DNA of 18,340 nt from JAPLYB01 sp964500015 (GTDB lineage Archaea; Nanobdellota; Nanobdellia; Pacearchaeales; UBA284). Under the pieces are notes generated by a model. That model was given only the letters and a program-made list of their open reading frames with translations. It did not search any database and was not told where the DNA came from. This document shows, one piece after another, positions 1-5,703 of this stretch. How positions within the stretch are numbered: the first letter of the stretch is position 1; every line of letters starts with the position of its first letter. The translations under genes were made by a program, and so were the position numbers. Location: NCBI GenBank assembly GCA_964500015.1, contig CAZCMN010000018.1, positions 1 to 18,340 of the forward strand, in the 5' to 3' direction.

Positions 1-7
1 AGTTTAT

Positions 8-143
8 TTATAAAAAATCCCAGAAATATGCCAGAAAGATGGTATGCGCCAGCCGAAAATCCCATGTTCTTGGCATTATCAAGAGATTTTTTTATTGTGT
101 CTCTCATCCATGCCAGAAAGGTAAGCGTCTCGGACGGCGCATG
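8..143 (+). ncRNA. Candidate structured RNA with upstream TATA box (window edge)
   Basis: The sequence shows a TATA-like box at 8-16. About 25 bases downstream begins a region with three nested stems. The outer stem pairs 44-50 (ATGCGCC) with 136-142 (GGCGCAT), continued by 53-55 with 131-133 across a 2x2 internal loop. A middle stem pairs 70-76 with 110-116, and an inner stem pairs 82-86 with 100-104. The internal loop between outer and middle stems is 14 bases on each side. The region is richer in G+C than its surroundings, as archaeal structured RNAs often are in AT-rich genomes. The symmetric loop recalls an H/ACA guide pocket, but I see no convincing ACA box. Frames open on both strands here (plus to 144; minus from 197 to the edge) have no well-placed start, so a protein fragment running off the window remains possible. 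Confidence 0.3.
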
Positions 144-169
144 AAACCTATTAAAATTAATAAAGAGAA

Positions 170-645
170 TTAAGCAGTTCGAATTCTTGGAAATGTTTTA
201 ATTCCTGGCCCAATACCCCTCATCAGTTTCATGAAGAATTTCATTTTTGCATAGTGTTCTTGAATCCAACGTTCATCTACTGGGTTTTCTGCTTCTTTAA
301 ATTCAAGCCCTGTTTTTTCAACTAATTCTCTGTAAATCTCTTGATTTGTTGTATCATACAAAGAAGTTAAAGTTAAGAGAGTATTGTTATTTCCTAAAGG
401 TACTATTTGATCTTGAAATAACATCATCCAATAATGATTCAGAGGTACATCTTGATTTGAATGTATATTTTTCCATAAAACATATTTTTTTATTTTTGCA
501 TATCCTGCAGGTACCTCTCTAATATCTGGAGAGAATTTACTGAGAGATAACTCTAAATTACTACTTCCAAAAGCAGCAGACTTAACTAAGGTTCTATACC
601 CTCTGTCTTCTAATAAAATCACCTTTTTTTAATCTTGGAAACCAT
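170..645 (-). CDS. Uncharacterised protein, apparently frameshifted near its N-terminus
   Basis: The open frame covers 170-622 (150 residues) but starts only at a GTG with no ribosome-binding site. In the neighbouring frame an ATG at 645 follows a strong Shine-Dalgarno, GAGGTGAT at 653-660, seven bases upstream. That frame reads MVSKIKKR and stops at 619-621. The two frames meet in a run of seven A on the coding strand (624-630). One extra A would join them into a continuous protein of about 158 residues beginning MVSKIKKKVILLEDRG. So this is either an assembly or true indel, slippage in the A run, or a recent pseudogene. The product is soluble, mixed charged and hydrophobic, with no domain I recognise, no signal peptide and no membrane segment. 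It diverges from the transporter gene at 764 over a shared intergenic promoter region. Function unknown. Confidence 0.6.
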
Positions 646-652
646 CTAGATT

Positions 653-690
653 ATCACCTCTTAATTATTTGTTTTTATTCGTTTATAAAA
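653..690 (-). promoter_or_regulatory. Shine-Dalgarno and TATA box of the frameshifted gene
   Basis: On the minus strand GAGGTGAT (653-660) is a near-full complement of the archaeal 16S rRNA 3' end and lies seven bases before the ATG at 645. A TATA-like TTTATAAAC lies at 681-690. The site decides the true start and exposes the frame break downstream. Confidence 0.6.
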
Positions 691-707
691 TTAACTGAAG
701 AAAAACA

Positions 708-759
708 TTTATAAGCCATATTATTATAAGTTAAAAAGTAAAAGCTATTAAAAGAGAGG
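708..759 (+). promoter_or_regulatory. TATA box and ribosome-binding site of the MFS gene
   Basis: TTTATAAG at 708-715 is a good archaeal TATA box. It predicts transcription starting near 737-740 and a short leader. GAGAGG at 754-759 lies four bases before the ATG at 764 and is a plausible weak Shine-Dalgarno. Confidence 0.55.
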
Positions 760-763
760 CAAA

Positions 764-2245
764 ATGGAAATTAGAAATCCAATTCATGATTTGAATTTTT
801 TAAGAGAAAGAGTTAGAGAAAAAAGGCTAAATGCTGAAAAAAGATTACAAGAACTTAGAAAAGAACTTAAAGGAGATTTTGAGCATAAAAGAAAAGGCTC
901 TAGAAAGATAAGTATTATTGAGGGTTCTTTTAATGCTGTAACAGATGGTGCTGGCTCAAGATATATCAGCCCATTTGCTCTAGCTTTAGGTGCTAATAGT
1001 GCACAGATAGGATTTTTAACTTCTTTTCCTGCTTTAATTGGGAATTTTTTCCAGATTTTTTCGTCAAGGGCAATGGAAAAATTTTCTAGAAAAAGTATTA
1101 TGGTCTTTGCAACTACATTACAGTCTATATTCTGGCTTTTAGTTATAATTGCAGGAGTCTTGTTTTATTTTTTGAATGCAGGAACTTTTATTTCAACTAC
1201 TTATTTAATTATTATCTATACAATTTTGACTGCTATTAGTTCTTTTTATGCTCCTGTCTGGAGTTCCTGGATGAAAGATTTAGTTGATCCTGACAAGAGC
1301 GGAGGATATTTTGGAATGAGGAGTAAGATAATTGGTTTTGTTTCATTAATAGCGATGCTAGGGGGAGGTTTTTTGCTAGATCATTTTAAACAAACTAAGG
1401 TTTTTATTGGTTTTTTCATATTATTTGGAATCTGTTTTTTTGCTAGATTAATCTCAAGCCGATTACTAAGAAAAAAATATGAACCTGAATTAAGAATTGA
1501 AAAAGATCATCACTTTAGTTTATGGCAGTTCATCAAGAAAATGAGGCATAATAATTTCGGAAGATTTGTTATTGCCTCTGCTTTAATGGATTTTGCGATA
1601 AATCTAGCTGGTCCATTCTTTGTAGTTTATATGCTAAATGATCTGGGGTTTAATTATACCACTTTTACGATAGTTATAATAAGTTCTATTATTGGAAATT
1701 TTATATTTGTTCCATTATGGGGAAAATTTGCAGATAAATATGGGAATATTAAAACTTTGAAGATTACTGCAATTTTAACTCCCCTAGTTCCCTTAGGGTG
1801 GTTTGTTTCGTTCTTCTTATTTAAAAATCATCCTGCAGGGCTTGTTCCTTTCTTAATTTTAGTTGAACTTTATTCTGGGATAATTTTCGCAGGTTATAGA
1901 CTGACCCAGAGTAATTTTATTTATGATACGGTAACAAGAGAGAAAATGGCTTTGTGCACTTCATACTTTAATTTTATTTCAAGTATGGGAACATTTATTG
2001 GCGCTACACTCGCAGGAATTTTAGCAAGCCAGGTTGATGTTATATTTGGAATCTCGATTTTCTTGGCAATTTTCCTTGTATCAGGAGTATTAAGATTAAT
2101 TTTCTCAATATTTTATGTAAGGAAAGTTAATGAAGTCAGAATGGTCGAATCTTTCAAGTTTGTTGATGTTCAAGATAGAGTTAAGGTATTAACTCCTAAC
2201 AGATTATGGCAATATCTAAGAGTTTTTGATTTTAAAGCAGAATAA
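764..2245 (+). CDS. MFS-type transporter, 12 membrane helices
   Basis: This 493-residue protein has a highly charged, probably helical cytoplasmic N-terminus (about residues 1-48), then about twelve hydrophobic segments in two halves with a polar central loop near residues 230-250. That is the usual layout and length of the major facilitator superfamily. A motif-A-like loop, GKFADKYGNIKTLK, follows helix 8, and a matching basic loop (AMEKFSRKSIM) follows helix 2. The substrate cannot be read from the sequence. The start is supported by the TATA box at 708 and the GAGAGG site. The gene ends 30 bases before the regulator at 2276, which has its own promoter-operator, so the two may be separately transcribed. 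The long charged N-terminal arm is unusual for MFS proteins. Confidence 0.8.
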   Translation: MEIRNPIHDLNFLRERVREKRLNAEKRLQELRKELKGDFEHKRKGSRKISIIEGSFNAVTDGAGSRYISPFALALGANSAQIGFLTSFPALIGNFFQIFSSRAMEKFSRKSIMVFATTLQSIFWLLVIIAGVLFYFLNAGTFISTTYLIIIYTILTAISSFYAPVWSSWMKDLVDPDKSGGYFGMRSKIIGFVSLIAMLGGGFLLDHFKQTKVFIGFFILFGICFFARLISSRLLRKKYEPELRIEKDHHFSLWQFIKKMRHNNFGRFVIASALMDFAINLAGPFFVVYMLNDLGFNYTTFTIVIISSIIGNFIFVPLWGKFADKYGNIKTLKITAILTPLVPLGWFVSFFLFKNHPAGLVPFLILVELYSGIIFAGYRLTQSNFIYDTVTREKMALCTSYFNFISSMGTFIGATLAGILASQVDVIFGISIFLAIFLVSGVLRLIFSIFYVRKVNEVRMVESFKFVDVQDRVKVLTPNRLWQYLRVFDFKAE

Positions 2246-2251
2246 ATTTAA

Positions 2252-2271
2252 AAACCGATATATACTGGTTT
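2252..2271. promoter_or_regulatory. Imperfect palindrome (operator candidate) at the HTH gene promoter
   Basis: A 20-base imperfect palindrome (AAACC...GGTTT, 16 of 20 positions symmetric) lies between a TTTAAAAA TATA-like box (2247-2254) and the ATG at 2276. It covers the expected transcription start. A related site is at 2957-2970, just after the gene. Position and likeness suggest binding by the HTH protein encoded between them, as a repressor of its own gene. This is inference. Confidence 0.5.
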
Positions 2272-2275
2272 AATC

Positions 2276-2929
2276 ATGTGGACATGCAAACTGAGAATAT
2301 TTGATAAAGAGGATATCTATACGCCATTAACCAAAAAACATAAAGTTGATTTATTTGGATATCCTATTTCTAGCTATAAAAAAGGTAACAAGATTTTTGC
2401 TATTTCTATGGGAATATTAAGGGGAGAAGAAAAAAACAAGATAAATTTTATAAAAGATTTGAAAAAAGATAAAAGGATTAATAAATTAGAAATACGAAAT
2501 GATTTTATCACTATGGTCGCTTCTCATCCAGTTTCAAAAGAATTAGGAATTTTTTATGATCCAGAGATCATATTTATCAAGCCAGTTGTCAATTCTTGTG
2601 ATGGTTTTGAATATTGGGAAATTGCTTCTTTTAATAGAGAAAAACTAACTAAACTCTCTCATATTGCCTCAAAAATTTATAATGGAAAATTATTGTATAT
2701 GGAAGAAAGCAAACTAGAGGACATTTATCTTATGCACGTTCAACCAGAGCTTACTGAAATGCAGAAAAAAGTTATCCAAAAAGCATTTGAGCAAGGATAT
2801 TATTCATATCCAAGAAAAACAGAGATAAAAAAGATCGCAAAATCACTCAACATTTCATTCTCAACTTGCCAAGAGCATTTAAGGCGAGCTGAAATAAAAC
2901 TTCTTCCTCTAATGATAAAGAAACTCTAG
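2276..2929 (+). CDS. Bat-like helix-turn-helix transcriptional regulator
   Basis: The last 55 or so residues carry the archaeal HTH_10 (bacterio-opsin activator, Bat-type) domain. It starts with LTEMQKKVIQKAFEQGYY, continues through a YPRKTEIKKIAKSLNIS core and ends with a recognition helix and SEHLRRAE-like motif (here CQEHLRRAE). The N-terminal 155 residues match the general form of the Bat-associated sensory region but show no recognisable ligand motif. At 217 residues it is normal for this family. The TATA-like box is about 25 bases before the ATG, so the mRNA is probably leaderless. Related palindromes flank the gene, one over its own promoter and one before the membrane operon at 3098, making these the likely targets. 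It is a DNA-binding regulator; its signal is unknown. Confidence 0.85.
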   Translation: MWTCKLRIFDKEDIYTPLTKKHKVDLFGYPISSYKKGNKIFAISMGILRGEEKNKINFIKDLKKDKRINKLEIRNDFITMVASHPVSKELGIFYDPEIIFIKPVVNSCDGFEYWEIASFNREKLTKLSHIASKIYNGKLLYMEESKLEDIYLMHVQPELTEMQKKVIQKAFEQGYYSYPRKTEIKKIAKSLNISFSTCQEHLRRAEIKLLPLMIKKL

Positions 2930-2956
2930 GTATCATTTTTCTCCCATATTTTTAAC

Positions 2957-2970
2957 CCGATATAAATCGG
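2957..2970. promoter_or_regulatory. Second palindrome (operator candidate) before the small membrane operon
   Basis: CCGATATAAATCGG is symmetric at 12 of 14 positions and resembles the site at 2252-2271 (shared CCGATATA and GG arms). It overlaps or adjoins TATA-like sequence (TATAATTTAT, 2971-2980), which would start transcription near 3000, at the two-hairpin element leading the operon at 3098. Confidence 0.45.
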
Positions 2971-3002
2971 TATAATTTATTTCTAGGTATCTGTTGTCAC
3001 TA

Positions 3003-3066
3003 TATCATGCTAAAAAACTAACAAGTTTTTGGCATGCCGAAAAACTCCTGTTTTTCGAGCATAATA
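3003..3066 (+). repeat. Two-hairpin element, copy A (three-way junction)
   Basis: An outer stem pairs 3003-3011 with 3058-3066 (8 of 9). Inside are two hairpins: 3013-3019 with 3024-3030 (AAAAACT/AGTTTTT), and 3038-3045 with 3050-3057 (CGAAAAAC/GTTTTTCG, loop TCCT). The palindromic core GGCATGCC lies between them. Bases 3026-3060 are nearly identical to copy B at 15315-15349. If transcription starts near 3000 as the TATA position suggests, the element forms the first part of the leader of the gene at 3098. It may be a structured leader RNA, or a DNA cruciform or small non-autonomous mobile repeat. Confidence 0.6.
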
Positions 3067-3097
3067 AACAACTAGATAAAATATGGAGAAAAATAAA

Positions 3098-3358
3098 ATG
3101 GATTGGAGTGTGACCAGATGGCAATTGGGCGTAATAGGTTGGGTAGCAGCTGCACTTTTTTTGGCGAGTGCCATAGACAACAAACAAAACTCAAGTGTTA
3201 CTAGGGCAGCAATTTACACGAGACCAGACAACTCCCAAGTTTTAGTATTACAAAGACCAAAGGGAATAGAAGAGACGTTATATGAAAGCCGGGGAAAATT
3301 TTACGACAAAAGAGCTATTCCAAGAAGTGTGGAAGATTCACTCAAAAATAAATACTGA
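3098..3358 (+). CDS. Small single-span membrane protein
   Basis: The start is placed at the ATG at 3098, because GGAG at 3085-3088 lies nine bases before it; the next gene has the same arrangement. An ATG at 3083 in the same frame overlaps that ribosome-binding site. The 86-residue product begins MDWSVTRWQL, followed by one membrane segment (about residues 8-26) and a polar C-terminal domain of about 60 residues. The hydrophobic segment could be an anchor or an uncleaved signal. The C-terminal domain has an alternating hydrophobic stretch (SQVLVLQRPKG then ETLYES) that resembles the tail of the next protein. No family is recognised. It is the first gene of an operon with the genes at 3378 and 4115. 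Confidence 0.65.
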   Translation: MDWSVTRWQLGVIGWVAAALFLASAIDNKQNSSVTRAAIYTRPDNSQVLVLQRPKGIEETLYESRGKFYDKRAIPRSVEDSLKNKY

Positions 3359-3377
3359 ATTTAAGGAGAAAAATAAA

Positions 3378-4127
3378 ATGGAAGAAAAAATCCTTAAAAA
3401 TATGAGCAAGGAACTAAGAGAAGATGTTACAGAACTAGGAAGAGATATTACGAAGATAGCAGTTAAATTATCTTATCCACTCACAGGAAATCTTTCAGAT
3501 AAATTAAGAGATGGAATTGAAAGCATGCTAGGTGAAGAATATTTTAATCCAGAGAAGGCTGCAGAAGTAAGCCTTTGGACAAATGCAACTTTATATAGCT
3601 TGTCAGCAGGCTATGGGATTTATTCCACTTCAAAACATGACCTAGGCTCTGCACTTTATGTAGGATGTCTTGCCTTTATTATTTTTGGATGTCTTGATGC
3701 AATCCCAAGAGTTGCACCTAAAATGAACATAAATATAAAAGACAGAACACATGGTTCAGTAATTGGAAAAATATTCTCTCTGCCTCTAGAATATGCAATG
3801 AATCTTTATGAAAGAGCAAAAAAAATGATGAAAACCCTAACAATTCAAATGGTCAAAATTAATGAAACATTAAGATATTTTGGTTTAAGAGTAGCTTGCA
3901 TTGGTACATCTGCGCTAATCACGTACTATGGACTTTCAGGATTGTACAAAGAGTTATACAAAGAATGGGCTAATAATTCAAGGCCAACAATTGCATCTCT
4001 GCAAAAAGTTAATGGAGACAGCTTTCCAGATCTAATTATATCCGGAACTAATGGATTAAGCGACACACTTTACAGAACAAGTGATACAACATTCAAAGTG
4101 GGTTTAGAACAAAAATGCACACCCTAA
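3378..4127 (+). CDS. Membrane protein with FG-GAP/VCBS-like C-terminal motif
   Basis: The start is set at 3378 by GGAG at 3365-3368, identical in sequence and spacing to the preceding gene. A longer frame from 3282 would overlap that gene by about 75 bases and is unlikely. The 249-residue product has an amphipathic N-terminus, hydrophobic segments at about residues 62-82, 88-110 and 168-190, and a soluble tail. The tail carries VNGDSFPDLIIS (about 211-222), which resembles the calcium-binding loop and strand of FG-GAP or VCBS repeats (D/N-G-D then PDL). A single such unit is too short for a propeller, so homology is tentative. It follows the first gene by 19 bases and overlaps the next gene by 13 bases. 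Function unknown. Confidence 0.65.
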   Translation: MEEKILKNMSKELREDVTELGRDITKIAVKLSYPLTGNLSDKLRDGIESMLGEEYFNPEKAAEVSLWTNATLYSLSAGYGIYSTSKHDLGSALYVGCLAFIIFGCLDAIPRVAPKMNINIKDRTHGSVIGKIFSLPLEYAMNLYERAKKMMKTLTIQMVKINETLRYFGLRVACIGTSALITYYGLSGLYKELYKEWANNSRPTIASLQKVNGDSFPDLIISGTNGLSDTLYRTSDTTFKVGLEQKCTP

Positions 4128-4258
4128 CAATCCACGCAAATGAAACCTCGCCATCAGAATGCATCTTCTTAGTCAATCCTACGTGGGTTCACCTAGACGA
4201 AAATGAAATCCAAGAAAAATTGGATAGAGGTGAAAAACTATTTAAGGTGAAAAGTTGA
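4115..4258 (+). CDS. 47-residue protein, overlapping end of operon
   Basis: This short frame starts with an ATG inside the last codons of the preceding gene (overlap 13 bases, different frame), an arrangement typical of translational coupling. It encodes 47 residues, beginning MHTLTIHANETSPSE and ending GEKLFKVKS. The content is balanced and protein-like: one Cys, one Trp, and an acidic helix DENEIQEKLDRGEKL. No membrane segment and no known family. If real, it is the third gene of the operon downstream of the palindrome at 2957. Confidence 0.5.
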   Translation: MHTLTIHANETSPSECIFLVNPTWVHLDENEIQEKLDRGEKLFKVKS

Positions 4259-4280
4259 AGCGTCATAAATACAAGAAACT

Positions 4281-4394
4281 TTACTTCCCCTCTTTTCCTG
4301 CTGGAGGTCCAAATTCATCCTTAAACTCTTTTGATTTGAAGTCTCCTGGAAATGGCTGCTGTTGTTTGTCAAGCTCATCTAAAAACTCTAACAA
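4281..4394 (-). CDS. Possible 37-residue protein after the EndoV-like gene
   Basis: The minus strand just downstream of the EndoV-like gene has a frame with strongly protein-like content (LEFLDELDKQQQPFPGDF, ending GPPAGKEGK). The only usable start is a TTG at 4394, 19 bases after the EndoV-like stop. There is no clear ribosome-binding site. It could be a real short gene in that transcript, or the surviving tail of a lost gene. No family recognised. Confidence 0.35.
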   Translation of the reverse strand: MLEFLDELDKQQQPFPGDFKSKEFKDEFGPPAGKEGK

Positions 4395-4413
4395 CCCACA
4401 ATAATAAATAAAA

Positions 4414-5082
4414 TTATAACCCTAATTCTTTTTTCACTCTAGCAATTGTTTTTCTTGCCATAACAATCGGCTCTGGCAATTTATGCGGTTCGCGAAGACA
4501 TTTTTTTGTCACTTCTACAGCTGTTTTCATGCTTATAAGATTTCCAGGAGAAACATAAATTGGCCTTGATTTTTCTCTTGTAACTATTTTTTTTGCAATA
4601 ATTTTTTTTCCTAGAAAAACTTCATCATTTTTTTCTTCTCCAAGTAATAAATTTTGAGTGATGCCAATTACTGGCTTGTTTAAAGATAATGCTAAATGAC
4701 TTGCGATTCCTAAACCTTGTGAATGAGAAATCCCTTGTCCTAAAATAAAGATTACATCTGGAAATTCTTCTATTTTTTCATAAACAGCTTGCATTATAGG
4801 CAATTCTCTATAAGCTCTGAAACCAGGGATGTAAGGAAATTTTGGCATTCTTGTGATGTACTTATCTTCTATTAGTTTCATATCTTCATCTAGAATTGCA
4901 ATAGATGCTATTAATTCACGATTTTTTAAAGATTCAACTACAATAGCAGCATATCTCTGACAATTAGAAAAATCAAAAGCATCTTTTAGTTCAAGTTCTT
5001 TAGCTAGCTTTCTTTGTTCTTCTTTTAATTTCTCTAAATCTATTCCTTTTTCAATAGCTTCCTCTTCTTTCATACTTACCAT
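4414..5082 (-). CDS. Endonuclease V-fold protein lacking catalytic aspartates
   Basis: The core matches endonuclease V clearly: FPYIPGFRAYRELP (about 82-95), GQGISHSQGLGIASHL (115-130), KPVIGITQNLL, YVSPGNLIS and a final LPEPI...A segment. EndoV cleaves next to deoxyinosine in DNA or inosine in RNA using a metal site of two Asp and one Glu (D43, E89 and D110 in Thermotoga maritima). Here only the Glu (E93, RELP) remains. The usual FDGQG is ILGQG, with Leu114 for the second Asp. The usual AGVD strand is AAIVV, with no Asp. An inactive, perhaps nucleic-acid-binding, protein is likely. Length (222) is usual. A TATA box at about 5096-5101 would place transcription start near 5073, favouring the Met at residue 4 as a leaderless start; the ATG at 5082 is the alternative. 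Confidence 0.75.
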   Translation of the reverse strand: MVSMKEEEAIEKGIDLEKLKEEQRKLAKELELKDAFDFSNCQRYAAIVVESLKNRELIASIAILDEDMKLIEDKYITRMPKFPYIPGFRAYRELPIMQAVYEKIEEFPDVIFILGQGISHSQGLGIASHLALSLNKPVIGITQNLLLGEEKNDEVFLGKKIIAKKIVTREKSRPIYVSPGNLISMKTAVEVTKKCLREPHKLPEPIVMARKTIARVKKELGL

Positions 5083-5177
5083 AAAGAATTCGAATTTATA
5101 AGATTTTTGATTGTCAAGTTAAAGAAAGATTTAGGTAATTACACTTAACTTTTTTGTTTAACAAAAGAATTAATTAA

Positions 5178-5546
5178 TTATCTTGCAACTGTATCTCGAG
5201 CAACAAGATCAAAAGATTCTAACGGGGTTAGAACATGCCCTATAATCCTCCTTAGTCTTGGAGCAACATTTAAAGCTTTTCCAGAAGATTCTTCAACACC
5301 TAAAACTCTTTCTCTATCCTGATCTGAAACAACTTGTAAAGCTTGTGTTGTTTCACTTACAACAGCTCCTAGACCTTGAGAAATTTGAATTACTCCCTCC
5401 TTTACAATACCATAAAATATAAAAGGGCGAGTCCCAGAATAATGTGCAACAGTAAAAGGAATTTCTTCTCTTTCAAAACTAGTAGCATCTTCGCAACCAA
5501 TTACACATGCCATCCAATATCCATTAAGATCATTAACTATGCTCAT
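5178..5546 (-). CDS. Uncharacterised 122-residue protein
   Basis: This small soluble protein has no family I recognise. It starts MSIVNDLNGYWMACVIG, has an internal segment rich in beta-branched residues (FIFYGIVKEGVIQISQGLGAV cut short here) and ends with a basic stretch (APRLRRIIGH) and LVARDTVAR. There is no signal peptide or membrane helix. The start is supported by a promoter at 5563-5574 of the same class as those of the two ribosomal protein genes, 16 bases before the ATG, which implies a leaderless mRNA. That shared promoter suggests steady expression. It lies between PEP synthase and the EndoV-like gene, with intergenic gaps on both sides. Confidence 0.6.
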   Translation of the reverse strand: MSIVNDLNGYWMACVIGCEDATSFEREEIPFTVAHYSGTRPFIFYGIVKEGVIQISQGLGAVVSETTQALQVVSDQDRERVLGVEESSGKALNVAPRLRRIIGHVLTPLESFDLVARDTVAR

Positions 5547-5562
5547 GCAGAAAGAGAAAAAA

Positions 5563-5574
5563 AGGGTTTTTAAA
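5563..5574 (-). promoter_or_regulatory. TTTAAAAACCCT promoter
   Basis: On the minus strand TTTAAAAACCCT lies 16 bases before the ATG at 5546. It is closely related to the TTTAAAAATACCCT boxes of the uL16 and eL15 genes. Confidence 0.5.
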
Positions 5575-5703
5575 TTTTATTGTTAAGAAATATGTATTTC
5601 TGTATGTTGCAAAAAATTTAGCTACTAGAATTGAAGTTCATGATGTGCTAAGCAAATCCTTATCGATGAACCATATTCTGAAATAATTGGTTAACACTTA
5701 CAT

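Noticed and set aside
3083..3097. Alternative ATG at 3083 for the first membrane-operon gene
   Set aside because: It overlaps GGAG (3085-3088), which is correctly spaced for the ATG at 3098 and is duplicated before the next gene's start.
3282..3377. N-terminal extension of the second membrane-operon gene from 3282
   Set aside because: It would overlap the upstream gene by about 75 bases, while a clear ribosome-binding site precedes the ATG at 3378.
4170..4200. tRNA-like GGGTTCACC (T-arm resemblance)
   Set aside because: No matching acceptor, anticodon or D arms, and it lies within the 47-residue coding frame.
5535..5686. Startless plus-strand frame (…ATRIEVHDVLSKSLSMNH…)
   Set aside because: It reads like protein but has no start codon between the upstream stop and its end apart from one near the C-terminus. 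At most a gene remnant; not supportable.
5640..5690. Box C/D small RNA (ATGATGT, TCGATGA, CTGA)
   Set aside because: The C-like boxes deviate, no convincing D' box precedes the second, guide spacing is short (8 bases) and there is no terminal stem.
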